64,000 nucleotides of DNA from Sodiomyces alkalinus F11 (GCF_003711515.1 NW_021167082.1:1249310-1313309), one strand, 5' to 3'; positions 33,651 to 46,292 are shown, numbered from the stretch's first letter. Numbers and translations are program-made. Notes: a model not told the origin generated them from the sequence alone.

Positions 33651-34751
33651 ACCACCCTGTGCCGGCGTGTCAGGGTTCGGGGTGGAAAAGATACTGGTTC
33701 AAAAAAATGTTTTTTTGCCCTCCGATGCTGCAGAGAAGGGAACTAGGAACGAAACCTTCCGATCGACGACCATGCCAGGGAAGAGAACTTGGTTGCGAAG
33801 CTAGGGGCAGGGGCAGGGGCAGGGGCCAAAGCGGCGTGCAAATCATCCGCCTACGGTGATGTCCTACCTGATCTATGAATCTGTGATCCTACGGAGTACA
33901 GTTGTACAGTCCGGTCCTCGATGTGTCGACTGCGGGGCAAGTCCCTTCCTTCAATAGGGCCACGGGTCCGTGCTCGGGTAATCACGACTTTGAGTTTACG
34001 CAATGTGGACTATGCGGACCCTGCCGAATTATACCTGGACCCGAGCTTCTCACTCAACGGTTGCGCAGGTTCTGTTCTTAGGCAGGACGCTCTCCACGAT
34101 GCCCCCGTATTAGGTAAAACAATCGATATTTCAAGCACGAAGAGTCTAGAACCTGGGCCTAAAAAGAAGGGGCTAAAAAAATACTTCTCTGCATAGAATA
34201 TTACAAAGCGAAGTGAATTGTCCGACTTCGGTGAACAGGACGGGCTAGAGACTAGTCAACTACCGAGAACAAAAAAAAGGCGAACCAAAAATCAACAACA
34301 ACAAGAGGGAGAAAGAAGAAAATTGCGCCATTAGGTGCCTCGCTTAGCATATCAAACCTGGTAGGGTCCTCTGCGACCCATGCGAAGCCGACGTGCAGAA
34401 CCAGTTGAGTTGTGACATCAAGTTGGAGACACAGCCACTTCAGCCAAATCCAACAGGGGAAAATAGATTAAGAATGCACATCAGCGGACACTGAAACGAA
34501 AGCCAAGTAGGAATCGTCATTTCAGAAACGTGTTATCCTTCTCATTTTCCACGGAGATAGTAAAACCGCAGGAATACGAGCGGCAGTAGAACGGTTACAA
34601 GTTCATTTCCAGGTCACACGTACAACGTACATCCCAGGCCGGCCGCTAAACAAAGCCGTGACGGGAACTTCCCATGTGCGTCGGTCTTCCGAGGAAATGC
34701 AAGAGAATCGCATTAAAATGACTAACTATGTGTGCCGAGCTCAGGGGAACC

Positions 34752-34897
34752 GAGTACCGGTCCCGCGTTCTATCTACTTATATTAGGGCACCTGGGAAAC
34801 CTACCTATTTTCGGGTGGTGGAGTTATAGTGGATTTTTAATCCAGAAAGAGTTTGAGTCGACCCGGACCGAATAGGGGGGGCAGAGGACCGGCACTC
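34752..34897. mobile_element. Internally deleted copy of the Mutator-type element
   Basis: 146 bp. Right part (about 34768-34897) matches 27112-27250, including GTTCTATCTACTTATATTAG and the terminal GACCGGCACTC. The left end keeps only about 12 bases of the terminal repeat (GAGTACCGGTCC) before joining the internal sequence. It is flanked by a perfect 9-base direct repeat AGGGGAACC (34743-34751 and 34898-34906), so the present ends are the inserted ends. Confidence 0.85.
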
Positions 34898-35243
34898 AGG
34901 GGAACCCGCACTGCAATCTCAGCGGAGCAGGGGGAAGCAGGGGGATAGCGGGTCGTTGAACATACACGTGTAAGACTTCATACCGGATCCTGTCGGCAAG
35001 GGATACCGTTAGACACCCGACAATCCTACGGAGCACCCCTGCCGTTCTTTTACGTAACGTGCCGCGTTTTAGCGTTGAACCCCCCCTTGTCGACTGCGCC
35101 ATGACCTAACTATGGTCAGAAACGGAACCGCGCCGATCAGCGCTTGAACGTTAGCGCCGATCGTGCCGTGTCCCCCATATGACGATAGAGTACCTAGGTG
35201 TCCCACCGGCATAGCACAGGGTCCACATCCGACCTCAAAAGTA

Positions 35244-35457
35244 TGGTTGGGGGGGATGTATTGTCGCACTGAAAACACGTGAGCCTGTTTTCTGTGTTTC
35301 TATTAGCTGGACTAGCCCTATATTCCTCGCGTGGAAAAGGGGTAGATGTATTTAGAACACCCATACCTTCCTGTTCTTCTTTCCTTTATAGAAGGAATAT
35401 AATTATATATCTATTAAATCTCTGCTCTGGCCGGATCACACGCCCGTTAATCTAATA
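35244..35457 (+). repeat. 5' LTR of the copia element
   Basis: Begins about TGGTTGGGGG and ends CTAATA (RIP-altered CCAACA). Near-identical to the 3' LTR in its first two thirds; the last 70 bases, next to the interior, carry about ten C-to-T/G-to-A changes relative to the 3' copy. The exact first base is uncertain by about 13 bases. Confidence 0.88.
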
Positions 35458-35599
35458 GTTATAAGCCCGGGTAGTAGCAGTAACTAGTAACTTCCTGCTG
35501 ATCTATTATCTACGTTTATCTATTTTGCTTGTGCTTCCGTGGCTAATTAAGGAGTATCTACCCTACTCTCTCGCTTAGAAAAGCCCTTATTCGCTAAAC

Positions 35600-36780
35600 C
35601 CCTGCTATAAACTATATCTACGAAGCTTAAAGTCAACGCCGAAGCGCTTAGTATACCGCGGCTAGAGTCTACTAGGTAATAGGCCGATTAGATCTTCTAT
35701 ATTAAGTTATATACGTAGGGTATAGAGGTTTAGGCCTTACTCGACCCTAATAGGCCGGAGTAGCTAGACGACTAACCCAAGTACGTTATACTTATATCTA
35801 TCGATTAGCTACGCGAAAAACACACCCAGGTTATTAACGGGGTGCTAACCCCTTCTACTATATCGGAATTAATCAAGCTAGCTAAGCTAGAAGGCTATAA
35901 GGTTACGGCACGTTATTAAAAGCTCGCCTGATCGATTAAGGCGCTTAATAAAGCTAATTATATACTTAAAGCGATTATCGAAACCTCTGCCTATTAATAA
36001 GCCGTCGAGGAAGCTATTAAGAAGTACCCTAGCTACGAAAAGGGGAAATAAAACTATTACTTCACGATACGATAAGTGATAAAGGAATTATAGAAATACT
36101 TCGCTCCTAGCGTACTATTCTTAGCTAAGGAGGTTCGTTAAGTATACGATAAGCACCTTTAGGATACCCGAAGAGCTAACACGAAGGTGGTAGCGTGGTA
36201 TACGGAGTGGAATACTCTCGTCCGGCGCTATCGTTAGTATAAAGTTAACGACGTTAAGGGTTCTATAGCTATCCGTAACTTCCTTATCGTAGTTAGGCAG
36301 CGTTTTACCCCGGCTTAGGCAGAGGCTAAGTTCCACGAACTAATCCGTAAGGAGAATAAGGACGAAGTAATTAACGATATCCTAATATACGGCCGCGAAT
36401 TTAACGCGATTATAAGCGTTCCTGGCCTTAATAGAACTAGGCACGGCGTTTACGCTACCTTAGGCGACCGCTCCGATAAAGACGACGATAGTGGTGGAAA
36501 AGGGAAGAAAGGTAAGGGTAAGGGGTATAAATACCCCTATAATAGGACCTATTCGTAGAAGCCGGAGCTCTATAATAGAGTGGAGTATACTCTTATAGGC
36601 AAATATAAGTAGTAGCTATCCGTGTAGATAAGCGATAATTATATCGAATAAATCCGGAAAAAGCTATAGTAATAAAAGTGGAAAAGTCTACAAGAAACCC
36701 TATTAAAGAAGGGATAGGGAAGCGCCGGTAAGAGTAGCGATAAAGGTGACGGATACCCCTTAAAGGGTATTATAACTATC
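35600..36780 (+). pseudogene. gag-like region of the copia element (RIP-inactivated)
   Basis: Located between the 5' LTR and the protease. Translation through RIP stops gives hydrophilic, Lys/Glu-rich sequence with a Lys/Gly-rich basic stretch near 36490-36530, as expected of a nucleocapsid. No intact zinc knuckle can be read because cysteine codons and neighbours are mutated. Boundaries are approximate. Confidence 0.5.
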
Positions 36781-36829
36781 TTAGACCTAACCCTTATTTA
36801 CGATATAGGGAAAGTTCCCGGTATCTACG

Positions 36830-39800
36830 CGGCGCTACGATCTAGCGCCTACCCGCTCTTATATAGCACTCTTTTAGATAACTACGGCGCGATACACTTA
36901 GTTAATTTAATCGACCTACTCGTTCCCGGATCTTTTATTCCGATAAACGGCACTATTAAATCTGGCACCACGGAATTCCCTATCATTGGTAAAGGTAAAC
37001 GGATCTTTAAAGGCCTTCTTAATAGACTATTAGGTGCTCCGAAAGTCGATTTAGAGCTTAATAACGTTATCGTGGTGGAGGGATTTCACACAAATATTAT
37101 CTCGGAAACTCTATTATATAAGGTTAGGATCTAGTATTCGGGATATAACTACTCACTACGATACGAAACGGCGGATAAGAGCGTGGTTTTATTAAAGCTA
37201 TTATAACGCTTTAATATAACTATTCTTTAGTATAAGCTAATTTTATCCTCTTCTTCTTTTTACCCGTATATTTAATTAATACTATAAGGCGTGATTTCTA
37301 TAAGCTACGATTATATCTATATACTAGTGGCAGCTATCGATTAACCGATAAGAGCACCGCTTCCGAAGCTATTTCGACTATCTCGAGATTCCCCTTATCC
37401 ACGTGTTAACGAAGAGAGGCTATAGCACCTAAGGGCCGGCCACCTACGACTAAAAGCTCTCCGAGCACTAATTTATAACGCTAGGAACGTGCTAATATAA
37501 GGTACTAAGCGGATTAAGTGTAAGACCTATACTCGAATATAGGTTTATCAGGTCGTGTCTCGTCGACTATTAGATCACTGCTCGCCTAGGCCGTTCTAGT
37601 GTATTTATTAAGACCTATAGGAATCACCGGAGAGTTATAACGGTATATATTATCTCCTTATTATTAAGGAGGAGTATAGCAGTTAGATTTATATACTGCC
37701 TTTAGCGTCGAAAAACAGCGTTACGGTCTAAAACGCCCTTAAAGCGTTCGAAAGATAGGTTACGCGTTAGTTTAATCTATACGTCTATAAGATACGTAGT
37801 GATAATAAGCCTTTAAATCGTGTATATAGCAGGGGATTCGCGGACCTAGCTATAGACGAGTATAAAGGGTATCGATATAAAGATCACGTCTTTATATACC
37901 TATAAACCGAATAGCGCTATTAAAAGGGCAGGATAAGCTATCGTTATAAAGTCTAACGCTATACTAAATAGCATAGGTCTTCTACGTTTTATATAGCTAG
38001 AGAGTATAAGAGCGGTAGCGTAACTTTATAATATAAGTCTATCGTAGCGCCTAGGTTAGAAGTCTCCTATCGAGGTACTAGACTTATAGTTTAAAAAGCA
38101 CGCGCCGCTTAAGATAAGAGAGTATTCCGCCGACCTACGGCTAGATTAGAGTGGTATTTATACCTACGGTTACCGCGCCTATCCTTTAGATAGGAATAGG
38201 GAGGCTAGAAGGGAGAGAAAGATATATAAGATTTAACCGAGGGGCTATATTAGGTATCTTATAGGATATATTACCTATAATATTTATAGGATATAGATCC
38301 TGTAGCTTTAGAAGGTTATAACGACACGTAACGTGTAGTTTAATAAGCGGTTATTTTATAACTTAAAGCTCGAAGAAGCAGAGTAGATTACGGAGACGGA
38401 GGCGAGGAACTAGCTTATAACCTACGAAGACTACGAAGATAAGGATAACGAATTTATCCTATAAGTAGAACCGCCCGCTAGCCTATCTAGCAGCGTACCT
38501 TCTAAAGATTAAATAGAGTCTACGGGTTTAGACTTAGGGGTAAAAGTAGCTAATACTATTTTAGAAGCACCGGAACTATTAGATACCGACGTAACTACTA
38601 ACGGCTAAGATAGGCTACCCGAACCGCCCGCGCTAATAGGACTCTAAACCCCACGCGCTATACCTAATCCGCCGAGCCGGAATAACCAGGACTAAGGCGC
38701 CGGGCCGTAGCTATAGTAGGAGGAACTCTTAATTAAACCCTCTTCTATATAGACTACGGCACCCGAAGGAGACGCTACTATCAACACGCTAAAGCTATAT
38801 ATACTAGATAATCCGGGGTAAAAAGGAGGTACGAGGAGTGCGTAGACTAAGGTACGGGAACTAGCTACTCCTAATCCAGGTCACGGTATTAACTAGCCCT
38901 TAACGTCCAGATCTCGAACTAATAACCCTAAGGTGAGTCGCATTAACGTAAGCGGAGTATATAGGTTAAGGATATAATAAGGGTTAGCGCCCGAATTATA
39001 GATTAATATGCTTAGAGGAAGACTATTCGGATTAATCCACGGACGTATATAGTAGAGCTAGATATACTCTTAACATATAGGTTCTTCCTATCTAATTAAT
39101 AAAAAGTACGCGCCGATAAGGTATAAGGGCTCCTATCCTTTTACTTAGTGATATTCGGAGTAGCCGATATAAAAACGAAAGCTTATTCGAAAATAACGGA
39201 GGAACCGAAGTCCTTACTTAACGGCAGGATCTATCGTGACCACCTTAAGGCTGCACTAAGGTATTAGAGAGAGCTTTATAACCACCCTATACGCGATTAG
39301 TTTAAGGAAACGGCGTAAAAGGAGGTTAATAAGCTAATTAAGAAACGCACGTGGAAGGAAATTAATAGGGTATCGGCGAAGTCTAAGCCTCTTCCACTTA
39401 AATAGGTATTCACCTATAAGTTCGACTAAGGCGGGTATCTTAAGAGATATAAGGTAAGGCTATATCCGAGGGGATCTCCAGGAAAGCTTAACTATTTAGG
39501 GAACCAACGTAGTAACGCTCGCTACGAGGTCTTTTCGTATTATTATAGCTTTAGCCGCTTAATTTAACCTAAAGATTAAGTAACTGGATATCGTTAACGC
39601 CTTCGTTAACGCTAAGAGGAATAGAACAGGAACGCCCGTTATATACGAGCTTCTAGATAGGTTTAAGTAGCTAGATACGTGCTTAGAGCTAGATAAAGCA
39701 CTCTACGGCTTACGAGATTCACCTCGATTATAGTTCTAGACCTTCGTAGTGACGTTATCGGATCTAGGGATAAAGGCTAGTAAAGAAGAGCTATGCCTGT

Positions 39801-40800
39801 TTTATATAGTAGCTTAAAACACGTTTATTATCTTCTTTATAGACGATATCCTCGTCTTATTTTATAAGAATAAAGCTATAAACGCCCTTAGGATTATTAA
39901 CGGTATTAGGAAAAGGTTCGAAGTATTAGAAAAAGGTAACGCAGAGTAGTTCCTGGGAATTAAGATCACGCGTGATCGCTCCCGGCGTAAGGTTCTGCTT
40001 AGTCACGACTTATATATCGAGAAGATCGTAGCTAGATTTAATTTAAATACTACTAATATATACCTAGCGATACTAGTTCCTGTTATAGAGTACCGGAAAA
40101 GAGAAGACGAGGCCACGGCTTAAGAGGTTAAATTATACTAGGAAAAGATCGGATTATTACTATACATAGCAGTTATAATACGTCCTGATATAGCCTTTAC
40201 GGTATCTATCCTTTCCCGCTTTCTTAGAAACCCCTCCCCGGAGTATTATAAGGTAGCAGACTAAGCTATCCATTACTTATATATAACCAGGGACCTCTTA
40301 ATTTAGTACGGATCGAGTATTAATTTATAGGCTATAGTAATCGCGAGCGACGTCTCTTTTATTAATAATATCGATACACGACGATCCTCGTAAGGCTATC
40401 TTATTAGCTTATTTAGAGGTCTAGTGGTATAGAAAGTAATAAGGTAAGTAACCGTTACTACGTTTATAATCGAAGCAGAGCTACTCGCTCTAGAGTAAGT
40501 CGCGAAGGAAACGATAGGATTAAAGCGCTTATTCGCAGAGATACGCTTTAACCCCGAATCCCCTTAGAATATTAATTACGATAACACTTAAATAATCAGG
40601 CTTATAGTGGACGACGGCTATAGGATCGAAACCCGGTTTAGATATATAGATATTTAACGCTTATAGGTTTAACAGGAATATAGTAAAGGGACCTTTAGGG
40701 TGGTTTATTTAGCTACGAGCCTTATACCGGCTGACGGATTAACGAAGGCACTCCCACGATAAAAGTTCGAGATCTTCCGCGTATATCTTAATATAACGAG
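36830..40800 (+). pseudogene. pol region of the copia element: protease, integrase, reverse transcriptase, RNase H (RIP-inactivated)
   Basis: Protease near 36840-37150 with the active-site-like LDNYGAIHLVN and the copia block NNVIVVEGFHTNIISE. Integrase near 37430-38200 with SPESYNGIYYLLIIKEEYSS and a downstream RSDN. Reverse transcriptase near 39320-40150 with KRTWKEI, QLDIVNAFVNA, KALYGLRDSPRLW and the catalytic FIDDIL (about 39838-39855; the family has YVDD). RNase H near 40290-40770 ends in the tether-like LIPADGLTKALP. The order protease-integrase-RT-RNase H is diagnostic of copia. Dozens of TAA/TAG stops, each one RIP transition from a sense codon, make it non-functional. Confidence 0.9.
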
Positions 40801-40997
40801 TGCACGGAGGGGGTAGACCGGAGAAGTCAGAGGTTAAAATCCAGCGCCGGAGGCGCGCCGCACGCCCGCGGCTTAGTTAATTTAGTAAAAATTCGTGGTA
40901 TTACTATATACCGCCACCCTAACGCCTAAAGCTAATTGCTAACACCTAAAAGCTAGAAGTAAAACTAGAAAATAACGTCCGGCGAATATAAATACTA

Positions 40998-41840
40998 TCA
41001 CTGCGCTTTATTAGGAGTACCCGGAGCCGTAGGCTTACCCGTAGCCTTACCACTATCCACCGTAACCGAATCCCTATTAATAACGGCGCTATTTCCCGGC
41101 GCGATAACTTGCCCCTAAGGGGCTCCGGAAACCACTATCGGAGTAATAGTTTACTGCTACTGCTATTATTAAAGCTGATCTTTAAGACGGCGGGCTATAA
41201 CTTCTTCTACTAAGCTCTTAAAACGAGCCAAAAAACTAGGCTTAGTTAAGCCCTCCTCGCTAGGAGTAGCCACGCACTTAAGATCTTTCTCCTCGAAAAA
41301 CTGCTTAGTATCGTCGTCTTCGAGGTATTTAATGGCTTACTTAATATACTGCTTTAATTTTATAAAAAACTGCGCCGGAACTATTAACCGGAGCTTTACG
41401 ATTAAGAAATAATACTTAAAAACACTTACCTTACGGTTGTCTTTATTAGAAGCAGGCCCGATCTTACGCACCGAGACGGTATTAACCAATATCTTAACTA
41501 AGGGGATTATACTATAATAACTAAGGACTAGTTATTAGCAGAAGCACCCCGGAATATAGATTCTTTATTTCGATTTAAACCGGAGCTCTTATCTTTTATT
41601 ATAACCCTTAATAACTAAGGGGTAGGAACTTATATTTACGAGCAGGCATAGTTACTATCGTAATATTTACGATAACGATTAGAGCGACCTTTAACCAAAA
41701 CACAGCTCTCGAAAGAGCTTTATTTTCCCGAATAAATGCCCTTTACATACTATATATAAGGCGGATCGAAAAGTACGGTAATAAAGTCGGGGTTAGGGGG
41801 CTTAGTCGATTTTTTGGCCGGCTTCTTAGGACCCTGCGAT
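40998..41840 (-). pseudogene. Antisense reading frame between pol and the 3' LTR (RIP-inactivated, unknown product)
   Basis: On the minus strand one frame can be followed for 281 codons from about 41840 to a TGA at 40998-41000, interrupted only by TAA/TAG that RIP would make from CAA/CAG. The reading is protein-like: a Lys/Pro-rich start (KSTKPPNPDFITVLFDPP), a Cys/Arg/Tyr-rich middle with Cys-x-Cys (IPGCFCQQ), an amphipathic segment (KYLEDDDTKQFFEEKDLK), an apparent glutamine run and a Gly/Thr/Pro-rich C-terminus. I recognise no family. Caution: TG depletion removes TGA from all frames, so the open character alone is weak. The frame may extend further toward 42180. Confidence 0.45.
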
Positions 41841-42443
41841 TTAATTAGTTAGTACCGGAGCCTTACGACCGAAAACGAAAGCACGAAACTAAGGGACCGG
41901 AGCACTTATACTGGATTTTTTAGCGGCACTCTTTTTTATAACACCGGCGGCTTTAGTTAAAGTGCCCGAGGCACTAATAACCTTAGTGCTAGAGGAACGG
42001 GTAAACGGGGCCTAAAAAGCACTATTAGCACCTATATTAAGAATTAAAGCTCCGGTAACTTACTATAGCGCTTTTACGGAAGAAAAAGAGGCTATTTTAA
42101 CGCGGATCGAGAGAAAAATAACTGAAAAATTAGTCGAGGCACGGATATCCACGAAAAACGTTAAAATAGGATCGTGGTGATAAAAGGGAAAAGAAGGCTA
42201 CGAAGAGCCTAAAACCCCTTTTATTTATATCCAGCACCTCCCCTATCTACTAATTACTTTAAATAGCACTTTCCTTTATTATTTACTACTATTATTATTA
42301 TTCTTTCCTATTTTACAGCTTCCTTACCTGCCTTTTAACTCGACTTCAAAGGATATATAACTACTCTTTAAGGCTATTTTAAGATTAACCATAAGGCGCC
42401 GGCGAGGTTAGGCTAAGTAATTACTAAGCTAATCAGGGTATAG

Positions 42444-42652
42444 TAATTAGGGGGTGTATCGCACTAAAAACACGTAAGCCTGTTTTCTGTGTTTCTATTA
42501 GCTGGATTAGCCCTATATTCCTCGCGTGGAAAAGGGGTAGATGTATTTAGAACACCCATACCTTCCTGTTCTTCTTTCCTTTGTGGAAGGAATACAATCA
42601 TACATCTATTGAATCTCTGCTCCGGCCGGATCACACGCCCGTCAATCCAACA
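42444..42652 (+). repeat. 3' LTR of the copia element
   Basis: About 209 bases, from TAATTAGGGGG (RIP-altered form of the 5' LTR start) to ATCCAACA. The first 60 bases next to the interior show G-to-A changes (CTAAAAACACGTAAGCC against CTGAAAACACGTGAGCC in the 5' LTR), whereas the outer half keeps CA/TG dinucleotides. Confidence 0.88.
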
Positions 42653-45600
42653 TGTATCCCTATCCAGGTAAAAATGGTTGCCCTACTGGTGTATTCATGG
42701 CTATCCTTTTACCATAGAGGAATTGACGATTAATACCCTTGGTCGGCGGGATACGACGTGACGACTCATGACGACTCTGGGAGTCGCTCGAACTTCAGTT
42801 TAGGCAGCATACATGATACAGTTGCTAAACTGGCGTGACGAGGACTCCTGGCCCGCGTGCGGCCTCGCCTACCATTCAGGCGGTGCTCCGGAGTGGCTTA
42901 GAGTAAGTGTAGATTCTTGATTGGCCACCAGCTTCCCGACTCTATGCCGACTACTCGTCCGTGGGACCTGGGCCGCGTAGTCCAGGAACCACACAGGCAG
43001 CCTATGGAGCGGCTACGTGGTCGATGAATGGCGGACAGAAGCATGGCAGCCCAAAATATTTCGGGGTCGAGGCATCGGACACGAGAAAGAAACACGTCGA
43101 ATATCAATCTTCGAACGATGACCGGCCTAACGAAGCCGTCACATATTGCTTACTCGCATGGACTACGCTCCTCCTACCCTAACGTTCTTCGACGGCTTTT
43201 TCCATGACATGATACCCGGTCTCATCATACGTGTCGCTGCCGATGTACGTTGTCCATCACCTTCCTGATCTTGACAACGACAGGCAGGTCGCGGGAATGA
43301 TAGACATGTTCTTGATCAGAGTGCTGTAATTACCGCTCGACCCGACAGTCTCTGTCCTTTCCTCTCATCCGAGAAAGATGCCGTGACACGTAAACACTGG
43401 GCTCTAACCGAATCAAGACGTACACGTTGCGAGAATAAATGATTACATTTGTGACCACATCCTGCACGAACATTGTAGAAGGATGGTAGCAAGTTCACCT
43501 CAGAGTCTGTCGCATGTAATTAGATGCGTTGACGAGTATCTTCTGTCTTTTGTCACTGGGATTTTCTACGTGTAAAGATGTCTCCAGGCTTTTATGCTTC
43601 TTCCCGCTAGATCTAGAGACATAGGAAAGCGTCTCCATTTCTCGAGGTATCACGGCAGATTAGGGCTAGGACCATGGCGAAGACCTATTCGGAGGGATTG
43701 GGGAGGATAGTTAGGTGTCCTAAGTTCTGGCTTCCAATTGACACAAGAGATACTTCTGTCTCATATCATCCTACTCGGTCAGGATAGGCCCTTGAGAAGG
43801 TACTCCCTAAGCGGCATCGAAAGCTGCATGTGAACAACGTTCCAGCCGCAGTGTGCTCTTCTCGTACTGTTATGCAAGGAACGGTACGAATCTTCCCAGG
43901 AGCAGCAACCTCACCGGGGATATAAGGCTGAAGCATTGCATGAAGTTTCAATATAAAAGTATGGGCCCTGGATGAAGCATCATAATTAGCTACACTCCCC
44001 TCCTGGACGATGGATCATCACCTGCTGGCTCTCTGGAGGCAGAGCCCCGTACCAACTGCCGAAGAGACTCTGGAGAATATAGAAAGACACTCGGGATAAT
44101 ACGGCGGGAGGGTTTATGTGGTTTCCATTACGGAAGACACTGCAAGCACAAGCGTCTCGGCCTCGGTGAGGATTACCTCAGTGTTTTCTCAGCCGCACAG
44201 CTCGCTGTCTCCTTCCCAGCCGGGGAGTAAATCCACTGGCCCTCGCGGACGCGGCCAACTGCGCTGTCATCTTCTCTTCACCGGCACCCATGCGGCATGC
44301 CCGGGCGCTCAGATACGGTTGGTGAGTGGGGGTTGCGGGACCTGTCACCTGTGGTTCTTCGATTCGAACCCCAGAAACCATTCAGCCCTTGTCACGATCT
44401 TCCATCGAGGGAAGGCGTTCTAGCCCTAGCCTTGGCCATGTGAGAACTGGTCTGGTCGAATTCTTTTATAAAATGACTTTCCGACCTCGAACAAACGAGT
44501 ATCCCCATATTCTGCACTCTAGCTACGATTAGTTCCGCTCTTTGGCACTTCTGAGGACAGATACTGTTCGTCGTTGATGTTAAGCGGTGAGGTTCGTTTG
44601 AGTTCAAGAAGTGAAATTCGCCATATAGCTCGGTATGGAAGCATAAAATATACTGACAGAATAGAATAACCTTCGCCCAATTACGGTATCTTGTGGCCTT
44701 ATTCCCACTTCTCTCTGACCTTGTCCTCGGGGCGTCTTCCTAGTCCCTATCTTCTGGGCTCATCACCGCAGTCCTCGACTAAGCTCTACTTTTCTCATGT
44801 CTACTACTTTCTTCGAGATATATACGTTAAACCATATTACACCCTTCTCGTCTCTGGATTCATGCTTCACGCCCTGCCGTGGTATGGTATTCATGCACGC
44901 TCCACCACCACCGAGCGCTCCGCACTTCCTGGGTCCTGGGCTTTCTCCCGAGACGTGTCTCTGCCCGGCATACCTCCGGACCCGCAAGTATGGGCCGCTC
45001 CTCTCCGCGGCGCTTAACTTTCCGCTGTGCCGTGGTCGTATCATCATAGCATGTATGACCCGGAGGCCCCCAAGGGCCAAACCCCAGCATCATGGCTCGG
45101 AAGCCGGAACGTGCGGGCAAACTGATCGTCTCACTGTCACCGTGGTATTAGACATGAGAGGAGAGAGAAACGGCTCGGAGTGTACATATCCTAATAGATA
45201 GTGCCATTCACGGGCCTGTCATGCGTCAGGCCCCTCCTTCGCTGGGCTCAACACCACGGTAACTCCGAGACAAATAAGTGGCACTCACATGCAGGGCAAG
45301 CGAGCCAGGACGTCGGGTCGGAGACAACAGCGGACAAATGAATGATTGTGTAAGCACCGCGGCAGGAAATAATGGCGTTTATCTTTCCCCGGCTTTCCTG
45401 TATTCTCTTTGCAGTCTATAGGACCTGAGTTGCGGGCTTGTTGGATGTCAGGTGCCTGCAGCAGTGGTCACAATGGGTCCCAAGTGTGAACCCATCGGGG
45501 TCCAGCCGCCCTCGGTCTAAGACCCCTCGAGGTACAAACAAAGCAGTCATCACATAGTAAACAGAATAGCCCCTCGAAGCAAACAAAGCAGCCCTCGACT

Positions 45601-46292
45601 AAGCAAATAAAGCAGTCCTCGAGGAGCAGCAGAGCGTAGTCTTAAGGAGCGAAGGAGCCTCCCTTCTAAAGAGGGAGGCCAGCGATTAATCTGATTCTTT
45701 GGCTGCACCCACGTTCTGATCCCACTGTGATCCCATCGTGATCCTACCTGGTTCCTTACCTGACCCTACCTTCTCACTCTTTGCGACTACCCATTTGACA
45801 TTGGAATAGCATAAAAGATGCACGACACAAACCAGGATAGAGGTGTTTATGGGGTTTACGTAGGAGACAGGACTAAGCCAGACCTGAAACTCAGACGTTT
45901 CAGCTATGATTTCCATGTTTATCTTATGTTATGCCATCTGAATCTCGTTGCTTTAGCTGGACCACATGCTACCGTGCTGTGCTTGGGTCAAGAGATCTGA
46001 TTCAATAATAAATGTTTAATACTAGAGCCAGTTATGCGAGAATGCTCATACTCTAGATACAGAGACTCTCTAGTATCACTTCATGCACAAGGAGTGTCTG
46101 CGGAGGCTGGGAGGCTTGTAAGATAACATTCTGTTATAAGACGGAACAACTCTACGATCTCCCAACTTCGCGACTTCAAAGTTCAAGTACATAATATATA
46201 TATATATATGGCTGGTATTGATTTAAACTGAATTGTTTATTTGCTCTTATGGAGTATGAGGTTTGACTAGATCTATTCCTACCTACCGGTTG
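42653..46292. other. Gene-free DNA downstream of the copia element
   Basis: About 3.6 kb of ordinary base composition, not RIP-mutated. Only short frames without features. A CAAACAAAGCAG-type repeat occurs three times at about 45534-45630, and an (AT)n tract lies at about 46192-46209. A tRNA box-B-like sequence at about 44358 has no cloverleaf. Confidence 0.55.

Larger units (their letters stand above)
32491..35243. other. Gene-free DNA upstream of the copia element
   Basis: About 2.75 kb. It contains a 42-base C homopolymer, (GGGGCA)n at about 33804-33826 and the small Mutator-type element at 34752-34897. Base composition is ordinary and CA/TG dinucleotides are frequent, so this flank was not hit by RIP. 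No gene is supported. Confidence 0.55.
35244..42652 (+). mobile_element. Full-length Ty1/copia LTR retrotransposon, RIP-degraded
   Basis: 7.4 kb with two direct LTRs of about 210 bp and the order gag - protease - integrase - reverse transcriptase - RNase H on the + strand, which defines the copia superfamily. The interior is almost devoid of CA and TG dinucleotides and is full of TA, as RIP produces, so every frame is broken by TAA/TAG. No large deletion is visible: both LTRs and all domains are present. An additional 1.6 kb between RNase H and the 3' LTR carries an antisense frame. A clean 5-bp target duplication was not found; the best candidate is AGTAT (35240-35244) against TGTAT (42653-42657). 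Confidence 0.93.

Noticed and set aside
35239..42657. Perfect 5-bp target duplication of the copia element
   Set aside because: Tested flanks agree in four of five bases at best, and the LTR start is ambiguous, so no duplication is claimed.
44335..44390. tRNA-like box B (GGGGTTCGAATC) on the minus strand
   Set aside because: The T-stem does not pair and no acceptor or anticodon arm can be formed.
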